Source: Rhizobium sp. Root1203 (GTDB lineage: Bacteria > Pseudomonadota > Alphaproteobacteria > Rhizobiales > Rhizobiaceae). Taken from it: a DNA stretch of 37,997 nt. Below the pieces are notes generated by a model. It had not been told where the DNA came from. It saw nothing but the letters and a program-made list of their open reading frames with translations, and did no database searches. Positions 15,032-22,812 of the stretch are shown one piece after another (within the stretch, counting starts at the first letter, position 1; each line of letters opens with the position of its first letter). Where the stretch lies: positions 428 to 38,424 of the forward strand of contig NZ_LMCW01000029.1 of the NCBI RefSeq assembly GCF_001424945.1, in the 5' to 3' direction. Both the position numbers and the translations under genes were made by a program.

Positions 15032-16519
15032 TCAGAAACTTGTCGCAATATACTTGGCTTCCATGAACTCCGCGATACCGTGGTGCTGCCCTCCTTCACG
15101 TCCAAGGCCGCTCTGTTTCACACCGCCAAAGGGGGCAGCGGGATCGGAAACCAGTCCACGATTAAGCGCAATCATGCCCGCCTCGACCTTGGCGGCGACC
15201 CGCATGCCGCGACCAATGTCGCGGGTATAGATGTAGGCAGCGAGACCATAATCCGTATCGTTGGCGGCAGCGATGACTTCTGCCTCGGTCTCGAAACGGT
15301 AGAGCGGCGCGACGGGACCGAAAATCTCCTCGCATCCCATGTCAGAGGCCGGGGAAACATTGACAAGCACCGTCGGCGGGTAAAAAAAGCCGCGTCCTGC
15401 CAATGTTCGTCCGCCGCAGAGGGCCCGCGCGCCGCGCGACATGGCGTCCGTAACAAGGCGCTCGATCTTATCCACCGCCTTGCGCGTGATCATCGGACCG
15501 CATTCCGTATCCAGGTCCACACCCGGGCCGACCCTGAGGTCGGCCATGCGTCGGGTAAATTTTTCCGCGAAGGCATCGTGGATACCGGACTGGACATAAA
15601 TGCGGTTTGCAGCCGTGCATGCCTCACCCGCATTGCGCATTTTCGCGACCATCAGACCCTCGATGGCCGCGTCAATATCCGCATCGTCGAAAACGATGAA
15701 CGGAGCGTTGCCGCCGAGTTCCATGGAGCAGGAGATGACATTTTTGGCCGCTTCCGCCAGAAGCGTGCGGCCGACGCCCGTCGAGCCTGTGAAGGAGAGT
15801 TTTCGCACGCGCGGGTCGGCCAGCATGGCGGCGATGACAGGGCCCGGTGTCGATGTTGTCATCACGTTAACGACGCCCGGCGGCACGCCAGCCTCCTCGT
15901 AGAGAGCCGCAAGCGCATAGGCCGTCAGGGGCGTCTCGCTCGCAGGCTTCAGAATGACGGTGCAGCCTGCGGCAAGGGCAGGCGCGATCTTGCGGGTTGC
16001 CATCGCGGCCGGGAAATTCCACGGTGTTATGAGAACGCAGATGCCGATAGGCTGGTAATCGACGACGATCCGGTTTCCACCGGCGGGGGCAATGCCGAAC
16101 TCACCAGAGGAGCGCACCGCCTCCTCGGCGTTCCAACGAAAGAACTCCGCCGCATAGGCCACCTCGCCGCGGGCGTCGTGCAACGCCTTCCCGTTCTCGA
16201 GCGAAATGAGCCTGGCAAGCATTTCGGAGCGCTCCACCATAAGTTCGAAGCAGCGGCGCAGGATCTCGGAACGCTTTCTCGGCGGCGTCTCGCGCCAGCC
16301 TTCCGCGGCACTTGCGGCAGCCTCCACGGCCGCCGCCGCATCCGCAAGGGTCGCATCGGGCACGGAGGCAATGACTGCCTCCGTCGAGGGATCGATCACC
16401 TCGATCCGACCTTCGCCAGCCGCAGGCCGCCAGGCGCCGCCAATATAGAGGCCGCGGGAGAACGTGCTGAGCCCGAAGGGATCGTGGTCTGGATTCGAAG
16501 AATGCTGGTTGACGTTCAT
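15032..16519 (-). CDS. NAD(P)-dependent aldehyde dehydrogenase (succinate-semialdehyde dehydrogenase-like)
   Basis: This protein has 495 residues from the ATG at 16519; an upstream in-frame extension to 16600 runs into the preceding gene and is unlikely. ALDH landmarks are Asn168 in TPWNFP, Lys191 in LKPASE, FTGSTGVG at 243-250, Glu267 in MELGGNAP and the nucleophile Cys301 in GEACTAANR. The FTGSTGVG, MELGGNAPFIVF and GEACTAANR motifs point to the GabD-type succinate-semialdehyde dehydrogenase clade. It would oxidise an aldehyde made by one of the two dehydrogenases upstream. The gap to the iron-ADH gene is 13 bases, so they are co-transcribed. Confidence 0.93.
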   Translation of the reverse strand: MNVNQHSSNPDHDPFGLSTFSRGLYIGGAWRPAAGEGRIEVIDPSTEAVIASVPDATLADAAAAVEAAASAAEGWRETPPRKRSEILRRCFELMVERSEMLARLISLENGKALHDARGEVAYAAEFFRWNAEEAVRSSGEFGIAPAGGNRIVVDYQPIGICVLITPWNFPAAMATRKIAPALAAGCTVILKPASETPLTAYALAALYEEAGVPPGVVNVMTTSTPGPVIAAMLADPRVRKLSFTGSTGVGRTLLAEAAKNVISCSMELGGNAPFIVFDDADIDAAIEGLMVAKMRNAGEACTAANRIYVQSGIHDAFAEKFTRRMADLRVGPGVDLDTECGPMITRKAVDKIERLVTDAMSRGARALCGGRTLAGRGFFYPPTVLVNVSPASDMGCEEIFGPVAPLYRFETEAEVIAAANDTDYGLAAYIYTRDIGRGMRVAAKVEAGMIALNRGLVSDPAAPFGGVKQSGLGREGGQHHGIAEFMEAKYIATSF

Positions 16520-16532
16520 GATGGTTTCCAAG

Positions 16533-17762
16533 TCAGAGGGCGGAAGCGGCCAGGTCGCCGTCATAGGCGGCGCGCACCAGGCCGCGCATGGCGGCCGCAT
16601 CGAAAGAGCGGGGATTATTCTTGATCAGGCGGCCTATGCCGAGCGCCTGCTCTGCGGCCCAGTCGATCCGGTCTTCCGGCAGGCCAAGCCCGGCAAGCGT
16701 CGGAGGGATGCCGAGCGCGGCGAAGAGGCGGCAGACCTCGCCAATCGCGGCATCCGCAACCGTTTCTTCGTTCTCCACTCCGGTGGGATCGAGACCGAGA
16801 GCCCTACCGACAATGGCGATTTCCGCTGTGGCGACCTCGCGATTATAAGTCATCACATAAGGCAGCATGGTCGCAACCCCCAGGCCGTGCGGCGTATGGG
16901 TCAAGGCACCGACCGGATATTGCACGGCATGGGCCGCAGCGGTCCCCGCTGTTCCGAAGGCGCAGCCGGCTGCGAGCGCACCCATCATCACATCAGCGCG
17001 CGCATCGATGTCGGCGCCGTCGACGAAGGCCTTTTCCAGGCTCCGGCTGAGGAGCCGGATGGCATGAAGCGCGAACTGGTCGGAGAGATCGCTCTTACCG
17101 ATGAAGACATGCTGCTGCGCGAGTTCAGGATCGCCGGGGCGGCGCATGGCCGTGAAGGCTTCGATGGCATGCGTTAGCGCATCCGCACCGGCAATCGCCG
17201 TGAGCCCTGGCGGGCAGGAGAATGTGAGTTCCGGATCGCAGATTGCCGCTGCGGCAACAAGATATGGGCTCGAAATGCCAACCTTCAGAATACGGTCGGG
17301 ATCGGAAACAACCGCGACCGGCGTCACTTCGGAACCGGTGCCTGCCGTCGTCGGCACGGCGATGACCGGCAGGACGGGCGCCGGCACCTTGAACTCACCG
17401 TAATAATCGGCGAGCGCGCCGCCGTGAGCCAGCAGGAGCGAGGCGCATTTCGCCATGTCGAGGCAGCTGCCCCCACCGATCCCGATCACCATGTCGGGCT
17501 CAAAGCCGCGCGCGCTCTCAACGCAAACCGCGACCGTAGCTTGCGGCACGTCCGGCAGCGTCCGGTCATGCACCAGGACGATGATGCCGGCCGCTTCGAG
17601 CGCGGCGATCATTTCCGCGAACACCGGCGTTGCGGCAAAACGCGCATCCGTGCAAACGAGTGCGCGCCGGCCGATCCTGCTGGCGACGCTCGCGAGCGCA
17701 TGGCGCTGGCCGACGCCAAACAGGATTTCCCGCGGCAGCCTCAAGGCGGCGAACAGGCTCAT
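16533..17762 (-). CDS. Iron-containing alcohol dehydrogenase (group III)
   Basis: This 409-residue protein has the NAD-binding signature GGGSCLDMAK, the PTTAGTGSEVT loop, and metal-binding residues in GADALTHAIEAF and in AHAVQYPVGALTHTPHG. This is the Fe-ADH family, which includes maleylacetate reductases, 1,3-propanediol and lactaldehyde dehydrogenases. Group membership is clear, but the substrate is not. Its ATG overlaps the stop of the Ldh-family gene by 4 bases (17759-17762), and the ALDH gene follows closely. An alcohol-to-aldehyde step feeding the ALDH is the simplest reading. Confidence 0.92.
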   Translation of the reverse strand: MSLFAALRLPREILFGVGQRHALASVASRIGRRALVCTDARFAATPVFAEMIAALEAAGIIVLVHDRTLPDVPQATVAVCVESARGFEPDMVIGIGGGSCLDMAKCASLLLAHGGALADYYGEFKVPAPVLPVIAVPTTAGTGSEVTPVAVVSDPDRILKVGISSPYLVAAAAICDPELTFSCPPGLTAIAGADALTHAIEAFTAMRRPGDPELAQQHVFIGKSDLSDQFALHAIRLLSRSLEKAFVDGADIDARADVMMGALAAGCAFGTAGTAAAHAVQYPVGALTHTPHGLGVATMLPYVMTYNREVATAEIAIVGRALGLDPTGVENEETVADAAIGEVCRLFAALGIPPTLAGLGLPEDRIDWAAEQALGIGRLIKNNPRSFDAAAMRGLVRAAYDGDLAASAL

Positions 17763-18793
17763 GATCTTTGTCCTTCGAAGGCCAGAATGCGGGGGCGCGA
17801 AAGCGCGTTGAGGTCTTCCCAGAGGCGCTGGTCGATCTCGAACCCGTTGCGCCTTGCCGCCGCCCGCCGACCGCGGGCACGATCGCCCGGGACGAGAACC
17901 GGTTCACCGATCCCCGCGGGTGGTGAAGCGCGCACCGCTTCGAGATAGGTCGACAGTCGCGCCGGCAATCCCGGTGCCAAACTGGGCTCGATTAAGATGA
18001 AGACGTCGCCCTTGTTGCATGGCGACTGGCTGTCGAGCGTGCCGCGCACATCTGGCGCGAGCGCCGAGCCTGCAAGAGCCGCCACCAGCAGCTCCATAGC
18101 GATGCCGAGGCCGTAGCCCTTCGCGTCGCCGAAGGGCGCAATCGCGCCGGCCTTGGCACGCCCCGGATCGGTCGTCGGGTTGCCGGCCGCATCGCGCGCC
18201 CATCCCCCGGGAATGGGCCTGCCGGTCGCCGCGTAATGATGGATCTTGCCCATCGGCACGAGGCTGGTGGCAAGGTCGAGCACGAGCGGTTCCTCGGCGG
18301 TCGGCACGGCGATGGCTATGGGGTTGGTGCCGAGCATGGCCCGGGTACCGCCGAAAGGATGGACCAGCGCCTCGCTCGACGAGAGCGCGATGCCGACGAA
18401 GCCCATTGCGGCAATGGCCTCCACATAATGAGCGAGCATGCCGAGATGGTTCGCATTGCGTATGGCGACAAGGCCGATGCCAAGATCCGGAATGTGAGGG
18501 GCCAGCCGCTCGATCGCGGCCATGGCGACGACCGGGCCAAATCCCGACGAACCCTCCACCTCCAGCGCCGCATCCGCGCGCCAGCGCTGCGTGCCCTTCG
18601 TCTGCGGGTCAATGACACCGCGCTCAATGCGCTCGACCAGCCGCGGAAGCCGGTACAGGCCATGCGAGGGGTGCCCCTTCATTTCCGCCGTTACCAGGAC
18701 GCGAGCCTGCAGGGCCGCATTGTCACGCGGTGCGCCATGCTCTTCCAGCAGGCGGGTGGCAAGCGCAAGCGCTGCCGCTTCAGAAATGCGCAT
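17759..18793 (-). CDS. Ldh-family (malate/L-lactate/ureidoglycolate-type) NAD(P) oxidoreductase
   Basis: This 344-residue protein belongs to the Ldh/YlbC-type dehydrogenases, which are unrelated to classical LDH. The landmarks are the early KGHPSHGLYRLP with the conserved SHG, then IRNANHLGMLAHY with the catalytic His, VHPFGGTRAMLGTNPIAIAVP and AKGYGLGIAMELL. Members oxidise 2-hydroxyacids such as malate, sulfolactate, ureidoglycolate or 2,3-diketogulonate. It heads the minus-strand operon, divergent from the GntR gene at 18887 with a dyad in between, so it is the probable first target of that repressor. Confidence 0.92.
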   Translation of the reverse strand: MRISEAAALALATRLLEEHGAPRDNAALQARVLVTAEMKGHPSHGLYRLPRLVERIERGVIDPQTKGTQRWRADAALEVEGSSGFGPVVAMAAIERLAPHIPDLGIGLVAIRNANHLGMLAHYVEAIAAMGFVGIALSSSEALVHPFGGTRAMLGTNPIAIAVPTAEEPLVLDLATSLVPMGKIHHYAATGRPIPGGWARDAAGNPTTDPGRAKAGAIAPFGDAKGYGLGIAMELLVAALAGSALAPDVRGTLDSQSPCNKGDVFILIEPSLAPGLPARLSTYLEAVRASPPAGIGEPVLVPGDRARGRRAAARRNGFEIDQRLWEDLNALSRPRILAFEGQRS

Positions 18794-18811
18794 GATCTCC
18801 CCCTATATAAA

Positions 18812-18823
18812 ATCGTATAGGAT
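18812..18823. promoter_or_regulatory. Near-palindrome ATCGTATAGGAT, candidate GntR/FCD operator
   Basis: ATCgTATAgGAT is symmetric except at one base pair. It lies in the 93-base gap between the Ldh-family gene (starts 18793) and the GntR gene (starts 18887), inside an AT-rich run with TATATAAA and GATATAGGAT. FCD-type GntR proteins often bind ATnGTATACnAT-like dyads. The assignment is inferred. Confidence 0.45.
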
Positions 18824-18886
18824 ATAGGATTGTCTTGGACGCAGCATCGTGCTAGCGATTGAACCTGTCAAGAGGCAAGGCAGCAG

Positions 18887-19585
18887 ATGATTTCGACGAG
18901 ACCGAAGGGACACTTAGCGGGCACAACCCAGATACCGCGTGCCAACAGCCTGGCGGGTGACGTCTACGAGGCAATCTTCAACCAGCTCATGTCGCTGAAG
19001 ATCGCACCCGGCGAACGCATCACCGTCGACAACCTGGTCAGGGAGTTCAACGTCTCGCACACGCCGATCCGCGAAGCCCTTGGTCGGCTTGAAGGCGAAG
19101 GTCTTGTCGTCAAGCAGCATCTCGTCGGCTATCGTGCCGCGCCGCAGATCACGCGCCACCGCTTCGACGAGCTCTATGAACTGCGTTTGCTGCTGGAACC
19201 TGCCGGCGCGGCAAAGGCGGCCGAGGCGATGACCGACGAAAAGCTGGCCATCCTGACGGAGGCCGCAGGGGTGATGACACGCAGCGACAACCGGGACGAA
19301 CGAGCGAACTATTCGGCCTTCGCCCGCAAGGACGCCATTTTCCATGACCGCATTATGGAATTTGCGGGCAACGAGTTGATCCGCGAGATGCTGACCTTCC
19401 AGCATACGCATTTCCACATCTTCCGTCTGATGTTTCATCGCCGTGTCACCGAGGAGGCACTGGGCGAGCATCAGATGCTGCTTGATGCCTTCGCGGCGCG
19501 CGAGCCCGGCGCGGCTGCGAAGGCAATGCGCATTCATATCGAGCATTCGCGCGACCGGTTGTTACCGGCCTTCGACGAAATCTGA
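18887..19585 (+). CDS. GntR-family regulator, FCD (FadR-type) subfamily
   Basis: This 232-residue protein has an N-terminal winged helix at about residues 20-85, with PGERITVDNLVREFNVSHTP and IREALGRLEGEGLV. An all-helical FCD ligand domain follows, including the helix RFDELYELRLLLEPAGA and the metal-site histidines in AIFHDRIMEF and HFHIFRLMFH. Such regulators respond to organic acids or sugar acids. It is divergent from the Ldh/Fe-ADH/ALDH/hydrolase operon and is followed by a DJ-1/PfpI gene in its own direction. It is most likely the local repressor of both. Confidence 0.93.
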   Translation: MISTRPKGHLAGTTQIPRANSLAGDVYEAIFNQLMSLKIAPGERITVDNLVREFNVSHTPIREALGRLEGEGLVVKQHLVGYRAAPQITRHRFDELYELRLLLEPAGAAKAAEAMTDEKLAILTEAAGVMTRSDNRDERANYSAFARKDAIFHDRIMEFAGNELIREMLTFQHTHFHIFRLMFHRRVTEEALGEHQMLLDAFAAREPGAAAKAMRIHIEHSRDRLLPAFDEI

Positions 19586-19640
19586 GCAACCCTGGCAGGC
19601 AAGTTGAGCCTGTCGGATCTGACAATGAGGAGGAGAACCC

Positions 19641-20234
19641 ATGCCAGGCAAGAAAATCCTGATGCTCACCGGCGATTTCACCGAGGAGTACGAAATCTTC
19701 GTCTATCAGCAGGCGATGGAGGCGGTCGGCCACACGGTGCACGTCGTGTGTCCGGATAAAAAGGCCGGTGACATCCTCAGGACGTCGCTGCACGATTTCG
19801 AGGGGGACCAGACCTACACCGAAAAACTCGGGCACAACGTCACCATCAACAAGACGTTTTCAGAGGCCGAGAACCAGCTCGACCAGTATCATGCCGTCTA
19901 CTGCGCCGGCGGGCGCGGGCCGGAATATATCCGCACCGACAAGCGGGTGCAGGCGATGGTGCGCCATTTCCACGAGGAGAAGAAGCCGATCTTCACCATC
20001 TGCCACGGGGTCCAGATCCTGATCGCGGTCGACGGTGTCGTTCGCGGTAAGAAGGTGGGTGCACTTGGGGCCTGCGAACCGGAGGTCACCCTGGCGGGCG
20101 GGACCTATATCGACCTCTCGCCAACCGAAGCCTATGTCGATGGCACGATGGTTTCGGCCAAGGGCTGGACGGCGCTCGCCGCCTTTATCCGCGAATGCCT
20201 GAAGGTGTTGGGAACGGAGATCCACCACACCTGA
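19641..20234 (+). CDS. DJ-1/PfpI family protein
   Basis: This 197-residue class-I glutamine amidotransferase-like protein has the nucleophile elbow TICHGVQIL, with Cys121 followed by His122, and an acidic partner in the FTEEYE region (residues 13-18). This is the DJ-1/PfpI arrangement, whose members are glyoxalases, hydratases, chaperones or peptidases. The 'HNVTINKTF' and 'CAGGRGPEYIRTD' segments mark a subgroup seen beside sugar-acid catabolic genes. AGGAGGAGA precedes the ATG. It follows the GntR gene after 55 bases and ends at a hairpin shared with the convergent M24 gene. Its reaction is unknown. Confidence 0.9.
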   Translation: MPGKKILMLTGDFTEEYEIFVYQQAMEAVGHTVHVVCPDKKAGDILRTSLHDFEGDQTYTEKLGHNVTINKTFSEAENQLDQYHAVYCAGGRGPEYIRTDKRVQAMVRHFHEEKKPIFTICHGVQILIAVDGVVRGKKVGALGACEPEVTLAGGTYIDLSPTEAYVDGTMVSAKGWTALAAFIRECLKVLGTEIHHT

Positions 20235-20258
20235 GACGACGGTGCAAGCAACGAAAAC

Positions 20259-20290
20259 GCCCGGGAGATGACAATCTGCCGGGCCTTCTT
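20259..20290. terminator. Bidirectional terminator-like hairpin
   Basis: GCCCGG-g-AGAT (20259-20269) pairs with ATCT-g-CCGGGC (20274-20284) around GACA, with one G-G mismatch. A CTTCTTT run follows on the plus strand. It lies between the convergent PfpI gene and M24 peptidase-fold gene. Confidence 0.65.
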
Positions 20291-20304
20291 TGCGGGGCCT
20301 GCAA

Positions 20305-21495
20305 TCACGCTCCCCCGCGGTTCCAGCCGCGGCCACGGTCGCCGAACATTTCATAGCCCCCATCGGTGACGGCAAGCGTATCTTCCAGCTTGATGAATCC
20401 GCGCTTTGGGTGAAGCATCGTCGTCTCGACCGAGATCACACTCCCGACTTCCAGCGGCCGGACGGCGTCGATGCCATCATAGGTGACGGGGTGGTTCGTC
20501 ATGAGGAATGGCGCTTCGTGGCTGATGAGGCCCATGCCATGGCAGAAAAAGTCGGTGAAGGCCGCCGACGGCGAGGCCTTGAGCTCGGCCTCCGCTGCCA
20601 CGATCATCTCCCTGCCCGCAGCCCCTGCCCTGACCTTGGTGAAGGCCGCTTGCTGGACGCATTCGACTTCCTCCAGAAGGTCCTCCAGTTCCGCGTCCGG
20701 CTCGCCGAGCACACCCACGCGGCAGAGGTCACCGATATATCCGTGATAGTTGCCGCCGGAATCGATCGACAGGATCTCGCCCTCGGCCCAGGCTTGCGGC
20801 GACCCCGCGCGGTTGTGGCTGGAGCCGAGCGTCAGCAGGCAATATTCGAAGTGCAGGCCGCGGTTCGTTTCCTCCCGGCGCAGCTGCTCGATGATCTCCA
20901 TCTTCGTCGAGCCGGCGCGGGCCGCCGCGATCGTCGCCAGCATAGAGTCGGTAATCAGTTCGGAGGCGCGTCGCAGCTTTGCCAGTTCGTCCAGCGTTTT
21001 GACGGCCCTTAGGCGCTCCAACACATGCGTGGCATCGACAAATCGAGCGCCATCCAGCCGAGAGGCAAGCAGGTCGCGGGCGTCGGATGGCAGAAAAGCT
21101 GGCTCGATGCCAATGCGCCCACCGACCTTGCCTATTTTCTTCAGGTGCTCGACGGCGAGCCCGGCGGCATCCTGCGTGCCCCAGCTCGCCGTATACACGG
21201 CGGGCGTCCAGAATGGATTGTTCTGGTGCTCTGCGCCCTCCATGCGGTTCCCCACATAGGCGGAGTGATCAGGCGCGCCTTTCTCATAAATCACCACAGG
21301 CAGGTACCGGCTATGCCCGATCGCATCCATGGCGGCGAAGAAGATGAACTTATAGCCGCCCATGAGATACTGCGTGTTGTGTTTGGAGGTGGCGACGATG
21401 ACGTCGATACCGGCTTCCTCCATGAGACGGTCGAGCTTGGCCGTATCGAACGGCGTCACGGCGGCCTGCTTTGTTTGCCCTGCATTGTCGTTCAT
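20305..21495 (-). CDS. M24-family (Xaa-Pro dipeptidase / creatinase fold) protein
   Basis: This 396-residue protein has an N-terminal creatinase_N-like domain (residues about 15-170) and a pita-bread catalytic domain. Probable metal ligands are visible: two Asp in SIDSGGNYHGYIGDLCR, His in FCHGMGLISHE, Glu in SVETTM and Glu in KLEDT. All five positions are present, so metallopeptidase activity is possible. Creatinase-type C-N hydrolysis is an alternative. GGGAGGA precedes the ATG. It is the last gene of a minus-strand operon starting with the Tm-1-like gene. Confidence 0.9.
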   Translation of the reverse strand: MNDNAGQTKQAAVTPFDTAKLDRLMEEAGIDVIVATSKHNTQYLMGGYKFIFFAAMDAIGHSRYLPVVIYEKGAPDHSAYVGNRMEGAEHQNNPFWTPAVYTASWGTQDAAGLAVEHLKKIGKVGGRIGIEPAFLPSDARDLLASRLDGARFVDATHVLERLRAVKTLDELAKLRRASELITDSMLATIAAARAGSTKMEIIEQLRREETNRGLHFEYCLLTLGSSHNRAGSPQAWAEGEILSIDSGGNYHGYIGDLCRVGVLGEPDAELEDLLEEVECVQQAAFTKVRAGAAGREMIVAAEAELKASPSAAFTDFFCHGMGLISHEAPFLMTNHPVTYDGIDAVRPLEVGSVISVETTMLHPKRGFIKLEDTLAVTDGGYEMFGDRGRGWNRGGA

Positions 21496-21527
21496 TGTCT
21501 TTCCTCCCAGAAAATGGATGCGCCGCC

Positions 21528-21941
21528 TCAGGAGCCCGGCTGCAGCAGGCGGAAGTCCGGCAAATCGCGAAGCGCAAGCTCCGGCCCCGCCGGTGAGTAG
21601 ACCACGAAGAGGAGCATCGGCCCCCCGCCAGTGTTCTTTGTTGAATGGAAGCGACTTTCGGGAACATAGATCGTGCAGCCGCTGGTGACCTTCTGCGTGA
21701 TCGGATGATCCGTCTCGTCCTCAACCATCTGCTCGCCCTCGCCGGAAATTACAAAAATGATTTCCTCCGCGCCAGGGTGATTGTGGCGGGAATGGCCCTC
21801 GCCGCTTGGCAGTTCGACGACACCGCCGGAAAACCGGCTGGCGCCGTTGACCTCGGGCGCCACAGTCAGCGACAGCTTGCCCCAGTCGAAGCCGAAGGCG
21901 CTCACGTCCGTAGGATAGATGAAGTACTTGTCCTTTGTCAT
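21528..21941 (-). CDS. Cupin-domain protein
   Basis: This 137-residue single cupin has motif 1 in GEGHSRHNHPGAEEIIFVISG (about residues 46-67), with two His and a Glu as metal ligands. Motif 2 is in VPESRFHSTKNTG. It would bind a divalent metal and a small organic acid or sugar, as an isomerase, dioxygenase or sensor. GAGGAGG is well placed before the ATG. It sits 17 bases after the TIM-barrel gene and 32 before the M24 gene, in one transcription unit. The function within the pathway is not inferable. Confidence 0.88.
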   Translation of the reverse strand: MTKDKYFIYPTDVSAFGFDWGKLSLTVAPEVNGASRFSGGVVELPSGEGHSRHNHPGAEEIIFVISGEGEQMVEDETDHPITQKVTSGCTIYVPESRFHSTKNTGGGPMLLFVVYSPAGPELALRDLPDFRLLQPGS

Positions 21942-21958
21942 AAAACGGCCTCCTCAAT

Positions 21959-22801
21959 TCAGGCTACCGCGCCGATGGCGAGCGCCTTGAAATCTTCCGT
22001 CTGCTTGCGGATCGCCGCCTCTGCCGGCAGGCGCTCCATCGAGCTTGCGCCATAAAAGCCGTGGCAGCCAGGGCAACGCTCCAGGACGTAGCGCGCATCC
22101 TCTGGCATGGAGATCGGGCCGCCGTGGCAGAGCACGATGACGTCGTCGCGTACGGAACGTGCCGCCTTGGTGATTGCGGCGATCTCGTCGATGCAGTCAT
22201 CGAGCGACTTGCCGGATGTGGCGCCGATCGTGCCGCCAGTCGTCACCCCCATATGCGCCACGACGACGTCGGCGCCGGCGACCGTCATGGCGATAGCCTC
22301 GCTCTCATTGAAGACATAGGGCGTCGTCAGCAGGTCGAGCTCGTGGGCGGTGGCGATCATCTCGACCTCCAGCTTGTAGCTCATGCCTGTCTCCTCGAAA
22401 CTCTGCCGCATCCGGCCGTCGAAAAGACCGATTGTGGGGAAATTCTGTACCCCGGAAAATCCCATTGCCTTCAGGTCGGCGAGGAAGCGCGGCATCAACA
22501 CGAAAGGGTCCGTGCCATTGACGCCGGCGAGCACCGGCGTCTTTTTCACGACCGGCAACACTTCCAGCGCCATGTCCTTCACAATCTCGTTGGCATTGCC
22601 ATAGGCCAGCAGTCCGGCCGCCGAACCGCGCCCCGCCATGCGGTAGCGCCCAGAGTTGTAGATAATGATAAGGTCGATGCCGCCTGCCTCCTCGGCCTTG
22701 GCGGAGATGCCGGTGCCGGCACCGCCGCCGACGATCGGCAAGCCGGCTGCGATCATGCCGTGAAATTTTTCGAGGATGGTCTTGCGCGGTATGACTGGCA
22801 T
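21959..22801 (-). CDS. Phosphoenolpyruvate-hydrolase-family TIM barrel (Tm-1 C-terminal-like)
   Basis: This 280-residue protein starts with KTILEKFHGMIAAGLPIVGG, GAGTGISAKAEEAGG and DLIIIYNSGRYRMAGRGS. These are signatures of the PEP_hydrolase (IGPS-like TIM-barrel) family. Later conserved parts are GVQNFPTIGLFDG, AHMGVTTGGTIGA and GFYGASSMERLP. In plants and fungi this domain is the C-terminal half of Tm-1-type proteins, whose N-terminal half corresponds to the gene directly upstream (11-base gap). The fold suggests C-C or enol chemistry on a keto acid, but no reaction is established for this pair. Confidence 0.9.
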   Translation of the reverse strand: MPVIPRKTILEKFHGMIAAGLPIVGGGAGTGISAKAEEAGGIDLIIIYNSGRYRMAGRGSAAGLLAYGNANEIVKDMALEVLPVVKKTPVLAGVNGTDPFVLMPRFLADLKAMGFSGVQNFPTIGLFDGRMRQSFEETGMSYKLEVEMIATAHELDLLTTPYVFNESEAIAMTVAGADVVVAHMGVTTGGTIGATSGKSLDDCIDEIAAITKAARSVRDDVIVLCHGGPISMPEDARYVLERCPGCHGFYGASSMERLPAEAAIRKQTEDFKALAIGAVA

Positions 22802-22812
22802 CGATTTGTCTC

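Noticed and set aside
14858..16624. Very long plus-strand open frame (588 codons)
   Set aside because: It is the antisense shadow of the aldehyde dehydrogenase, whose catalytic residues prove the minus strand is coding.
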